Shown: positions 10,106 through 22,939 of the stretch, in pieces
How the letters are laid out: each line of letters begins with the position of its first letter
Numbering within the stretch: position 1 is the first letter of the stretch
Source: Saccoglossus kowalevskii
Lineage: Eukaryota; Hemichordata; Enteropneusta; Harrimaniidae
Length of the DNA stretch: 25,502 nucleotides
Direction: 5' to 3'
NCBI RefSeq assembly: GCF_000003605.2
Contig: NW_003115562.1
Coordinates: 1-25,502, forward strand
Notes under the pieces: generated by a model
Told to the model about the DNA's origin: nothing
Databases searched by the model: none
The model's input: the letters and a program-made list of their open reading frames with translations, nothing else
Made by a program: the position numbers and the translations under genes

Positions 10106-10258
10106 TATATAATATCAAAGCAATCAGACTTGCGGTATTCAACAAGAAGTTGAAAATATCACTTTGTACCAAAGATATTCATTAAAATCGAAATAAGAAT
10201 TGAAGATATTATGAAATGAACAAATGTGAGAGAGGTCTACCTGAGGTACATATACACC
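10106..10258 (+). repeat. fragment of the Helentron/pearl-like repeat
   Basis: One core unit (ATATCAAAGCAATCAGACTT onward) is followed by the start of the terminal module (GAGAGGTCTACCTGAGGTAC), breaking off at about 10258. It matches the same modules in the elements at 5465-6050 and 17316-17808. The hairpin/CTAA end is missing, so it is a truncated copy. It lies just downstream of the zinc-finger gene's stop codon on that gene's strand. Confidence 0.7.
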
Positions 10259-10320
10259 TGGATATTTTTCCTTTATGAAGCCCAGTATAATTCTGTGATA
10301 ACTATATATATAACATCATT

Positions 10321-13523
<3,203 letters not shown>

Positions 13524-13577
13524 AATGAGTGTTCATGGTCCTAATTGCATTATTTAAGGAACTTGATATAAGCATAG
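13524..13577. repeat. dispersed repeat fragment, matches 17857-17903
   Basis: The stretch AATGAGTGTTCATGG...TTTAAGGAACTTGATATAAG aligns to 17857-17903 with scattered mismatches and one short gap. It is probably a piece of an old interspersed repeat, or of a duplicated intron from a zinc-finger gene family. The minus-strand open frame overlapping it (13550-13999) is not recognisable and is probably spurious. Confidence 0.5.
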
Positions 13578-13999
13578 TTGTCATGCTGGGTTCTCATTGG
13601 ATTTTTCAAAGTGTTAGTAAATTCATAACTTAGAAATGTCTCAGATTTTATCTTTTTTTTTTGCATTTTTATTTTTCTGGAAATTAAAAGCCAATTTCTT
13701 GTGCTTTTTGAGCCTTCCTCTCTTGAGAAAGGTAATGTCAGTAACAAACATGTCTTGGACATATTTCTAGTATTTATTTCCAATTGACAGCGAGGACAGT
13801 ATAACTTGCAGTAAATTGCCTCAGAATGGTGATGGACTTTAAATCCAGCCAGCTTATTTTTGTTGTACTTGTTACTCAAGAACGATATTAAAATGAAATT
13901 GTAAAAATTACTGAACATATGATGTCCAGAGGGGAAACAATTAAGTAAATATTTCACAGCCACGTATTTATGTCCAACTGGTCGAAGACTGGCCAGCAA

Positions 14000-14663
14000 T
14001 ATAAATCGAGTTTACCAAAATAACATTTTACTTGGTAGTTATATTCCAAAAATATAAAATAATGCATTATTTAATGAGACAAAGAATGAAATAGTTGATT
14101 TCAAACACTGATCTAGATGCCAGATTGATGGGGGCAAGTGTATCTGCTTAACGGCATCTGTAATGTTAAATTTACATATGAGGGTGTTTCCCCTGCCATG
14201 TTAAATTTCCTCAATTGCTTCATCAATTCAAATTTACAATGGTTTCTTTTTTGATTAACTCATTTAGACTTGGTATCTCAGGTATGCCATGAGGTGCTGA
14301 TAAGTCTACAATAAGCCATTTCTTTTTTGAATATTTTCCCTCTGCCAAGCCCTGGAGACTTAATACTGTACATTAGTAATTAGCATAATTTATTTGCATA
14401 ATAATTAATTACTCCAACAAACATTTTGATACAGTAACTGCAATAAATAAGAGATATTTTTATAGCTCATATATTTTATATCATTTTTATATCACTTCAT
14501 TGTATTTTATGTGTGCATCAAGTCAAATAGAGTTTGAAATAGAACAGCACGAACCATGTGACCTAGATAATGAGGCATAGTCATATTGCCTTCTAGATCA
14601 CTCTGGTTCCTTCTTTCTTGGCAACGAGAACTAGCCAACGCTACGGAAAAAGTGGGGTGGTTT
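14000..14663. other. non-coding, nothing recognised
   Basis: AT-rich sequence with frequent stops on both strands. It has octamer-like ATTTGCAT sequence at about 14391 but no promoter context. No gene, RNA gene or clear repeat was identified. Confidence 0.5.
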
Positions 14664-14748
14664 GGAGGGTCTATGATGGTTATGAACTATGTGAACCCGA
14701 GAACCCTCTGCCTAAGTTCACTATGTTCAATCACCCACCATAGACTCC
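14664..14748. ncRNA. imperfect hairpin, pre-miRNA-sized (speculative)
   Basis: A 33-nt arm (14664-14696, starting GGAGGGTCTATGATGG and ending ACTATGTGAAC) is nearly complementary to 14716-14748 (starting GTTCACTATGTTC and ending CCATAGACTCC). The loop is about 19 nt. A few bulges and mismatches interrupt pairing. Size and shape are compatible with a microRNA precursor, but a degenerate palindromic element or chance fold-back is equally possible. No known mature sequence was recognised. Confidence 0.3.
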
Positions 14749-14953
14749 GGTCAGTCAAAATGACTATTTTGAACTGTAGGCAAAGTTAGACGCTGATAGG
14801 TGCGGGTTTCTGAGTAAACAGAAAGTGATGAAAGGGTGTCGCAGTCCGGGATAATGCTCTCCAGTAATAGACTACCACCTACATTGTAGTTAAGACCAAT
14901 GCAGGAAATGGTGTCTTACCTTGCCTAAGGGTTCTGCCCAGCCAGATTTGGGG

Positions 14954-15105
14954 CTAATCTGCACTGGCCCGGAAGGTTGTAAATGATTAGCTAGTTTGAA
15001 TTTCTAATTTGCATAACATTACTGAGAATGAACGTGCATTCAACGCCACAAGTTTTTTTGTTTTTTAGCCAATCAGAATTCATCTTCTGAGCCAGTGCAG
15101 ATCAG
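14954..15105. mobile_element. small fold-back element (MITE-like)
   Basis: CTAATCTGCACTGGCCCGGAAG (14954-14975) is inverted at 15084-15105 with 3 mismatches in 22. The interior is AT-rich, ~108 bp, and non-coding. No clear target-site duplication was seen next to the arms, so the true ends may extend a little beyond them. It is most simply a non-autonomous DNA transposon remnant. Confidence 0.5.
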
Positions 15106-16009
15106 CAGCAGATTTGAGTGCCGGTCGTTAATTAATATTCATGAGGTCATTAATATTCATGAGCTAATTAATATTCATTTTTCCCATTCTACTAGCTACG
15201 ATTTAACTACTTCAATTATTTTACCTTTTATTTTAAATGTTTCAATGAAAAATTAATCTGATTTGATAAAAGTGAAAAAAATATACCGTACTTATCCGGG
15301 TAAAGCCCATGCCTGGGCAAACGCCCACCCCCACTTATGACACAATAAAGAAGTTGAGGTCATATCCTGGCACACGCCCAGGGGGTCTTTTCTGAAAAAA
15401 AAAATAACAGATGATTTTCTTGAAGTATGTCGTAATACTTATAAAATTGTTAATTGCGTAAAACAAGGGGTGAACACAAAATAGCTGTAACAGCTTTCTG
15501 CCTTCAGGGCAGCACAGTCACTACTGATTTTTTTAAGCAAGTGTTGCACTCGTTCGGCTTTAGATGAAACCAATGTTGCAATATTGTAGCAACTCGTACC
15601 TGGGAGAGTGGTTGAAATCACGTTATTTTGATTTTATAAAATATTTTGTAGCAGCTTGCGAATCCATAACTGGGGCCAGCATAAGCTGCAGTTCTGTAGC
15701 TCACTTGGTTTCGCTGTCGGCTATTTTGTTGGAGTGGTGAACATGAAACCATGGAGCTACAGTTCCATCGTATGCAAGTTACCCTATTTTACCAAACTGA
15801 AATCAGGTCAGTTTTTTTTTCATTATTTTCGCCTCAAGTTTCTACCTTTCTACAGTCGATGGGTCCCGAAACTATTTCATCAATTATTTTGAGGGCGATG
15901 GTTCGAAATTAGTTTATTTCACGATGAAAACCGTGTGAAATGGGAAAACTATGACGCCTTGTGACGTCACAATAACTTATTCAAGATGGCAGCAAACACA
16001 GGGATTTCG
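15106..16009. other. non-coding, short internal repeats
   Basis: Three spaced copies of TTAATATTCAT (two followed by GAG) occur at about 15133-15178. At 15288-15385 there is a C/G-rich segment (ACTTATCCGGGTAAAGCCCA and further GCCCA/GGGC motifs) that looks repeat-derived but could not be classed. No gene was recognised. Short frames at 15439-15621 and 15656-15892 have no support. Confidence 0.45.
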
Positions 16010-17270
16010 CTGTAGTTTTCTGAGGCCATCCCCCTTTACCTGCCCCACCGAACAAAAATTCGTGGTACCAGGGTCAGGGAAAGGAACCTTGGGATCCGGT
16101 CGGGGGTGTGGTTTGCCTCATCCCAGATTTTTCCGGAATCTGACTCCGATCGGGTAGCGTTTGGTTCAGCGTTTTGCATAAGATTACCCCAGCCGGGGTC
16201 CTTGGGTATCACCTCCTCCATAGACTACCAACATCCGCCCATCAACACCGCTCAGCACTCGGCCGGACTAGGGGAGGTGTGCCGTCCGAGATTCTTTGGA
16301 TCCTGGTGCCTGCGATTCCATGAGCAGCAAAGCAACAGTAAGCGACTGCATTAGGGTCGAGGGTGGGGGTATGTACGTCTTGTCATTAGGTTCGATAATA
16401 CTCCGCATCATCCTTATGGCATGGCTCACAGAGTCATTACGAATGAATGACTGAGGGACCGCCCGATGACGTCTCCACTGTGTCTGACGCGGCCGAACTG
16501 CTTCCCCTCATATTAAAAATGCGAGCGAGAGCGGGTTTGACTGAGCGTTTAATAGCCCGGTCGGTTCCCTCTGGAAACGCCTGTGGATCGGCAAGAAGGG
16601 AGTCGATACCCGCACCTGAAGCCAGACTTAAGGGTAAATTCATGATACCGGTTCCACATGGCGAACCCTAGCTGACTGTTCGCAGAGGGGAGGTGCAATG
16701 TACATCATGATCTGATTGCTCTGCCCCAAGATCCGAAGCATGGCTGCCAGTATCCCCGTCGGCTTTCTGTGTCGGAGGTCCCGGCGGGGAGACCCAGTAC
16801 CACTAGCCTGTGCCACGCCTTCATCCCAATAAACGGGAAAGTCGGGCTGGGAACAGGGGGACCTCCACTGTCGTCTCTCTCACTCGACGTCTCGGTACAC
16901 GAGGCACCAGTAGACAAGTGGGAAGACTTTCCACTCATGCCAACACACCACTCACTTACACCAATCATACTGGACGCGCGACCTTTGTGCGAACACAAGC
17001 GACGCAGTCAGTCTCAGGGATTTTTACATGGCTCTGGAAAGTATCCCAGGCCTTAGAACCCCAGTTATCACAAACGCCTTCACAGCAAAACCCTGAACCC
17101 AGCGAGCAGTCTAAGCACACGTAGCATTTTGAATGCGGGTTCTAAGCTGGCAAATTCTGATCACAACCGCTACACAGTCTCCTCGTAAATTGAGGGGACA
17201 AAGCCAGCGACTATGAGCCTCTGGCGTGCCTGCTTCTATCCATTTCTAAAAACACATTGGTAAAAATGAA
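16010..17270. other. GC-rich block with broken frames, unidentified
   Basis: Base composition rises abruptly above that of both neighbours, with many CpG and CCGG sites. Several overlapping frames of 60-104 codons exist on both strands (for example 16447-16671 +, 16769-17056 +, 16437-16643 -, 16705-16998 -), as expected when stops are rare in GC-rich sequence. None shows a domain I recognise. No splice or promoter logic stands out. It could be the decayed coding part of a transposon of a class I cannot name, a gene fragment or a processed pseudogene. Confidence 0.4.
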
Positions 17271-17315
17271 CAAGACATGCATGAGGGAGACCAATTACAG
17301 TTAAAAGCTGACACA

Positions 17316-17808
17316 AAGACATATTTCAATTAAAGAACAGAAGATATCATTAGAAAATGAACAAAATGTATAGTATGTATAGCAATCGGACTTGCTGTTT
17401 TCAACAAGAATTCAAAAATATCACTTTTTACCAAAAATGACAAAAATATTTACCAAAATTAGAGAATTGAGGATATCATCACAAAATGAACAAATCTGAG
17501 AAAGGTCCACATGTAGTACCTATATATGTAATATCAAAGCAATTGGACTTTTGGTTTTTAACAAGAAGTCGAAAATATCACTTTTTACCAAAAATTACAA
17601 AAATATTCACCAAAATTAGAGAATTAAAGATATCATGAAATGAACAAATCTCAGAGAGGTCTACCCCAGGTACATACACACCAAGTATCAAAGCATTCAG
17701 GCTTGTAGTTTTCGAGAAGAAGTCTAAAAGGTAAAACATTGACACAGACGATGGCGGACAATCACTCATATGATAAGCTCTGCTCGACAAAGTCGACAGC
17801 GGAGCTAA
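17316..17808 (+). mobile_element. Helentron/'pearl'-like non-autonomous element, second copy
   Basis: This copy begins with CAATTAAAGAACAGAAGATA, closely like the left part at about 5465. It contains core units around 17381, 17535 and 17688 (spacing ~153 bp). It ends with the same GCTCGAC-AAA-GTCGACAGCGGAGCTAA terminus at about 17781-17808. It shares the terminal module, including CACTCATATGATAAG, with the protease-inserted copy. It abuts the GC-rich block on the left and a dispersed-repeat fragment on the right. It has no coding capacity, so it would have moved in trans. Confidence 0.6.
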
Positions 17809-17826
17809 AAACGAACAAAGTGGTCA

Positions 17827-17903
17827 AATTTGCATTTATAAGGGAAAAGTAATGTATGATGAGTGTTTATGATCAGAATATTTAAGAAACTTGATGTAAA
17901 CAA
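17827..17903. repeat. dispersed repeat, composite of 11835 and 13524 fragments
   Basis: The first 30 bp match 11835-11864 and the next ~47 bp match 13524-13572. The two pieces are contiguous here but 1.7 kb apart elsewhere, so this copy shows that both belong to one repeat or duplicated segment. Confidence 0.55.
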
Positions 17904-19320
17904 ATACCAATGATATTGTTTACAAGATAGGAGGTGACCCCATATTCAAACACTTAGGTCATACCTGGGTTTACCCAGTCTGCCCTTTCTAGCTCTATTT
18001 ATACCTACGTTTTGCAAGTTCATAGTAGGTATGAACTCCCGGATTAACAGCACATTAACATCCCCACTAAAATAAACAATCCGAGAACAAAGAAAGACAA
18101 ACCATGGAATTTCAAGTTTAGTTTGGGAAAACCTACATGGGGTTTTCTTACAATACAGTTTCAAGGTAGAAGATTCAAAAGAGATTTCAATAGGAAAAAA
18201 ATAAGTTGCATACTATGAAGCTTCATGTTCATACTGAATGTTATATTTTGAAGTGTTATAAAGAATTCCAGCTTTGAGTTTTTTTGCAAGTCATGTAAAT
18301 TCTAATAAAACAAGTCATTGTTAATGACACAGTCTCCGTCCAAAATGTTGTGATCTGACATATCAATTTGATGCCAACTTGTTTTTCATGGTACCCATGC
18401 TACTTTATCTTGAATGCATTGAACGTTTCTGTTCAAATTTTGTATAAAGATAGTAACCAAGAAATATATCTGCACCAACATGATTTTTGTGATTGAATTC
18501 AAGATGGCTGGCCAATGTCCAATTTCCATGTAAAAGTGCTAAATAGTAACTTTTACATGTCCGACGCTGTTTCTCAGAGATGACTAGGCCAATTTGGATC
18601 AAAGTTGGTATGATGATCATACATATTGGATTATAGTTGCATGTCATAAATTTTTGTAATTCAAACTAATATGGCTGACTGGTGGCCTTTTTGATTTTCA
18701 TGATACCCATGCCTACATTTCGGTATCAATTTTGCACGACAGTATACCAATAGATACATCAACATGAACATTATTTGTTGTAATTTGATTCAATATGACT
18801 GCCCAATGTCCAATTCTCATCAAAAAGCACTAAATCATAGTTTTTTACAAGTTTATCTCCTATTAAATGTACAGACATTTTTGTGCCCATGTTAGTTCAT
18901 AAAGACATAGAACACATTTTTGGGTAAATTTCTAAAGTCTGTGTGACTGCGAGTTATTAAAAGATTATGAATGTAATAAATCGATATGACAGTTTTTTCT
19001 GTGAATGCATCTCAAAACCACAGGTCTCAGGTCAAAGGTGAGACTAACTTGTTGTCATGATGTTTTCCAGTGATTTCTCTAGGTGCAATCCAAATACAGT
19101 AGGTGTGTCTTGTTTACCTGAGATTTGCAAGAGTTTGAGCCGGCCAACCTGTATTTTTCATGTAGTTGATTACTAACATGTTGATTTCCGATTTTAGAGC
19201 CAGGTTTTCAACTCAGTTATAATCTAGGACTCATCGAATGTATGTACACTGTGCTATGTGTTTGAACTCTGGTGTTACATGGCTGGTATAATGATCTACC
19301 CCTAATTAGTTAATTAAACT
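17904..19320. repeat. non-coding; contains diverged ~310-bp duplicated repeat
   Basis: The segment 18372-18560 and the segment about 18680-18860 share ordered motifs: CATG(G/A)TACCCATGC, then ACCAA...ATATATC/GATACATC, CAACATGA, AATGTCCAATT and AAG(T/C)(G/A)CTAAAT. The offset is about 310 bp, with many substitutions, so this looks like an old repeat with an internal duplication. I saw no exon or promoter elsewhere in the interval. Confidence 0.45.
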
Positions 19321-19332
19321 AAAAAAACTCAC

Positions 19333-19475
19333 CGTTTGTGTGTTTGGTGTGTTTGGATACAGTGGCTGGCAAACGTGAAGATAACTGGTGTTATACGGAT
19401 CTACGATGACACAACGTTGACGAGGAAGCGGTAAAGCGTTGAGATGTGGCTTAGTCAGCTGGCTGTGGTCTCTAT
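19333..19475 (-). other. candidate 5' exon with strong donor (minus strand)
   Basis: On the minus strand, CTATAAATAC (19510-19500) could be a TATA box. About 170 nt downstream, ACACAAACG|GTGAGT gives a near-consensus donor with the last exon base at 19333. An open frame runs through and past the donor (LNALPLPRQRCVIVDPYNTS in part), but it could equally be untranslated leader. CGACGTCAT and CCACCAATC lie further upstream. I do not recognise a product, and the next exon is not identified. Confidence 0.25.
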
Positions 19476-19639
19476 GTAAACTTATTTCAATGTATGTAGT
19501 ATTTATAGCAACACTGTAAGAATTGGTTAATGATTGACGAATATAATCTTGTCTTATCAGACAGGTATTCAGGACATTATGAATACACCACAACGTTCTG
19601 TATTCGAGGTTGATTCACAAACAGCAGTATTTTAATTAA

Positions 19640-20043
19640 AATGACGTCGATATTACGGCGTTTTGATTGGTGGCATTGCACTTGGTAGTTTTATTGGGTT
19701 ATATTGCCCTCTATGGTAGGAATAGACATACTAATCAACAGGTGTCTATAATTAGAGATAAGAAATTCTCACTACTAGAAGTAAAACCTTCTCTCAAACA
19801 ATAATCAAAATAGTAAAAACAGAAATGTCGCTTATTTTTCTATTTTTTCAGACTTTATACAACTTACTCAATGTATGTGTCACGTGACATCAATCAATCA
19901 TGTTATATATGTCATATATTGTCTCCGTCCTCTCAGTGACCTTTCTCTTTGTGGGATTCGTGTCAAGAGGTACCAGTAGTTATGGTCACAGGGACTTGTA
20001 AACTTACTTGCTAATAATCTCAACATAACAAACTTCTCCTTCT
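19640..20043. other. intergenic, CRE/CCAAT-like motifs
   Basis: TGACGTCG near 19641 and GATTGGTGG near 19667 resemble CRE and inverted CCAAT boxes, suitably placed upstream of the minus-strand candidate exon ending at 19333. No coding sequence was recognised up to the minisatellite at 20044. Confidence 0.3.
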
Positions 20044-20519
20044 GTTAGCGTCTCTGTGGCTAAGATACCCACTAGGCATGGAATGTTAGCGTCTCTGTGG
20101 CTAAGATACCCACTAGGCATGGAATGTTAGCGTCTCTGTGGCTAAGATACCCCCTAGGCATGGAATGTTAGCGTCTCTGTGGCTAAGATACCCCCTAGGC
20201 ATGGAATGTTAGCGTCTCTGTGGCTAAGATACCCCCTAGGCATGGAATGTTAGCGTCTCTGTGGCTAAGATACCCCCTAGGCATGGAATGTTAGCGTCTC
20301 TGTGGCTAAGATACCCCCTAGGCATGGAATGTTAGCGTCTCTGTGGCTAAGATACCCCCTAGGCATGGAATGTTAGCGTCTATGTGGCTAAGACACCCCC
20401 TAGGCATGGAATGTTAGCGTCTCTGTGGCTAAGATACACCCTAGGCATGGAATGTTAGCGTCTCTGTGGCTAAGATACCCCCTAGGCATGGAATGTTAGC
20501 GTCTCTGTGGCTAAGATAC
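20044..20519. repeat. 41-bp minisatellite, 11.6 copies
   Basis: The unit is GTTAGCGTCTCTGTGGCTAA followed by GATACCCCCTAGGCATGGAAT (41 bp in total). Starts fall at 20044, 20085, 20126 and so on every 41 bp to a partial unit at 20495-20519. Copies 1-2 have CCCAC for CCCCC. Copy 9 has TATGTGG and GACACC. Copy 10 has ACACCC. The rest appear identical. Unit length is not a multiple of three, so the array is not protein-coding. Confidence 0.95.
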
Positions 20520-22228
20520 ACACCGCTTGTACTGGCCGTAATGTATGTCACTCTGTAAGCCAGTCACAGATATTTATGTGCAGGCCACAATGACGTCACT
20601 TCCGCTACCGTGTTTTTGTTTATGGTATGCTAATTGCAACCAGTCTCCCAAACCCAATATATACAATACCACGTGTACACTAGTAGACGATAGGATAATA
20701 AAATACTATTTTGAGCATTTTTGTTTTTTTAAATTTGTGTTGAATTATTTATTTTTAATAATCAATTAACTTAATTTATACTTCATTTTAGTCTATTTAT
20801 ATGAAGTTCCGGCAGTTGAGACATTTGTGGGGGATAGAGTAGTACGTTTTGGTAGTGACTGATGACAGAATAAACAACGGTCAAATGTAGATGCAAAAAA
20901 ACACGGTATGGTTTATTGCTTAACAAACTTATATAGAAACATGTAACACATGAACAAGGAACCCCGAAACTCCAAAACTAGCCCTTTATATAGGTGCGTA
21001 TTGAACGTGAGAGAAAACACGTAAGCGGGAAATACAAATGTAAATTACGCAGGAGAAAAAAGATACAATACTGGGTCTCATAAAACAAAGATGGCGACTT
21101 TGACTGTTGCGTAGTTGCGTAGAGTACAAACTGAGATATTACCAACATTTAATTAGGTATTTTCCTGTGATTGGAATGTATCGAAATCACCGGCGGTAAT
21201 TAGTGCAAGGCGCGCCCAGGTCAAACCTCATACTTGTGATTGTATTAGAGGAGCGCATCGTATTGTGGTTTAAATCAATTTTTATTAACGCAAATGTTGA
21301 ACACGCGCAGCGCGACGACTTCCGCTCTTCAAGAAATATTAAAATATAATTAAGTTTTCTGCTCCCTGTCCAATAGTTAAACTAGTACGAACTAAGATGG
21401 GTGTAATAATAATCACAAAATAGAGTACACGAATTTAGGATATATCAAGTTAAAAATTGCATGCATACATCAGAATTAAATCAGATTGAATCTGACCTCT
21501 GAACTATGCGGCTAAGTAAACAGTCGGCTTTGTAACCACTGTACCGCCACTCAGATACTCTAGTGAGACATATTCTGTAGTCGCATTTATTATTGGCTGG
21601 TTTTCAATTTCGCTACTTTTGTTGAGAAGTAAAATCCGCTGAGTTAAATTCACGTGAACGCGTTAACTCATTCCTCCAAGTTCATGAACCTAAAAACAGT
21701 GAAATTGCGTTGATTTTCGGATGTCTAAATAGATTATTTGGCAAATTTTTACCACATCCGTCACCACACAAACATGTACGTATAATTTCAGTTTATGGAC
21801 AGTTTACAGAGGGACTATGATCTGAAAACTTTCATCACACTGAACATTTCATTATTTCGTATTTTTAAAGGCTATTTATTTTAAAAGAACACTAAGACTT
21901 GAAATCAAGTCTAGTTGATAATGAACTGTTCATTCATTTCTATTAATTTCATGAACGTATGAATTTCTTATATAAAACATATTTAAAATATTTTACTAAT
22001 TTCAAATAACGGTTGAAAACAACCAGACCAATCACAAGGCGTTTAGGGATGGAGGTAATGTTTTAACAATATTTTATAAATTTCCATAAAAGCCGTTATT
22101 GCCTCTAGATGAAATTTACATCATTTACAATTTTGTCGTTTTTTTTTTTAATTTTTAATATATTTCGACAAAACAAAAAACTAACAATGCACACTGCATT
22201 TTTCACATTTTCGTCAACTTGCCGTTAT
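20520..22228. other. intergenic, nothing confidently recognised
   Basis: AT-rich non-coding sequence. On the minus strand around 20760-20930 there are AATAAA/AATAAACC-like signals and a TATAAATA-like motif that could be part of an LTR or old gene end, but no partner copy or coding region supports this. Short frames at 20545-20769 and 22109-22309 are not supported. Confidence 0.4.
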
Positions 22229-22306
22229 CATTGGATTATATCTTGTTGCTTGGCAACAGCGAATACGCCATCTACGACGACAACACCTCCCAGCTTTACT
22301 TCCGGT
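22229..22306 (+). promoter_or_regulatory. putative promoter: CCAAT, RFX X-box, ETS site
   Basis: An inverted CCAAT (ATTGG, about 22230) is followed by GTTGCTTGGCAAC at 22245-22257, a perfect 13-bp palindrome fitting the RFX X-box, whose half-site is RGYAAC. ACTTCCGGT at 22298-22306 fits an ETS site, common in animal core promoters. About 100 bp further on is a possible first coding exon (22406). The cluster is seen directly; promoter function is inferred. Confidence 0.5.
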
Positions 22307-22405
22307 TGAAATGTAAACGAACCAGCGTGTTGTAAGAATATTGAAACCGATAATATACTGCATGTTAGTCTTAGATAACTACCAATATCTTGAAATGACA
22401 TATAT

Positions 22406-22471
22406 ATGAAGCTGTATTGCGATCGAGGAAATCAACATTACTTGAAAGTGGCGTGGCAGCTGAACACATCG
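22406..22471 (+). CDS. candidate first coding exon, X-box-promoter gene
   Basis: The ATG at 22406 opens 22 codons (MKLYCDRGNQHYLKVAWQLN, then TS) up to AACACATCG|GTGAGT, a strong donor at 22472. The exon would end in phase 0. The amino-acid string looks protein-like rather than low-complexity. I cannot assign a family. Regulation by RFX would suggest a cilium or intraflagellar-transport role, but that rests only on the X-box. The next exon was not identified. Candidate acceptors at about 23484 and 23982 do not give a clean in-phase continuation. It could be a chance ATG-donor pair. Confidence 0.35.
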
Positions 22472-22524
22472 GTGAGTTCTCATGTCATTTACCTCGTCCA
22501 GATCTGACAATTGTTTTACTGTAA

Positions 22525-22604
22525 GGCACAGGCGCTCGGAACGTTTCTTGGCTAATAAAAAAATGACCTAAAGTGGGATCGGCATAGTTCCGTGCGCCTG
22601 TGCT
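22525..22604. mobile_element. 80-bp palindromic mini-element with GTAA target site
   Basis: GGCACAGGCGCTCGGAAC (22525-22542) is inverted at the right end as GTTCCGTGCGCCTGTGCT (about 22587-22604), with two mismatches over 18. Both sides are flanked by GTAA (22521-22524 and 22605-22608), a possible target-site duplication. It is too short to encode anything. The right flank is immediately the left end of the next element. Confidence 0.5.
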
Positions 22605-22608
22605 GTAA

Positions 22609-22800
22609 GGCCAAAAAACAACTTATGTTGCCCTCAAGTCGGAAAATTGAAATTAGGTAGGTCGGTCAGATGTTTTTTTTTTAAATTCGTGAAAACTAAG
22701 GGTATCGTAAATAGCCGAGATATATGGGTAAAAAAAACGCGATCCGATATTTCATATTTTTCGGTCGGTCGTGAGGGCAACAAAACATTTTTGTTTGGCC
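22609..22800. mobile_element. 192-bp Harbinger-like MITE with TAA duplication
   Basis: The left end GGCCAAAAAACAACTTATGT then TGCCCTC is inverted at the right end as GAGGGCAACAAAACATTTTT then GTTTGGCC, giving imperfect 27-28-bp terminal inverted repeats. TAA flanks it on both sides (22606-22608 and 22801-22803). A 3-bp TWA duplication and GGCC/GGS termini are typical of PIF/Harbinger-type MITEs. The interior is AT-rich with no coding capacity. The minus-strand frame crossing it (22634-22885) is an artefact. Confidence 0.75.
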
Positions 22801-22939
22801 TAATTATGGTGGAGCTTTGATCGAATGTATTAAACTTCAACTGTATTACATGTGTAATTAATGAAAGCCCTGAACACACTGCCATTTTACTAGCTCTACG
22901 TATATCACTGTGTTAATCAGGGCGAACTAATGTACACCG

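Noticed and set aside
13550-13999. 149-codon minus-strand frame with CPRCQL and NTRNMSK resembling the zinc-finger leader
   Set aside because: Only a weak ~30-bp resemblance to the start of the zinc-finger exon was seen, with no fingers, no splice signals and very AT-rich codons. Most likely a chance frame over old repeat sequence.
20043-20520. CRISPR-like array
   Set aside because: The 41-bp units are contiguous with no unique spacers, and the window is animal DNA. It is a minisatellite.
21481-21560. Possible tRNA-like sequence (GGCTTTGTAACCACTGTACC)
   Set aside because: No acceptor stem, T-loop GTTCRA box or A/B-box spacing could be fitted. No tRNA or 5S rRNA was recognised anywhere in the window.
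22634-22885. 83-codon minus-strand frame
   Set aside because: It runs through the inverted-repeat MITE at 22609-22800, so it is not a gene.
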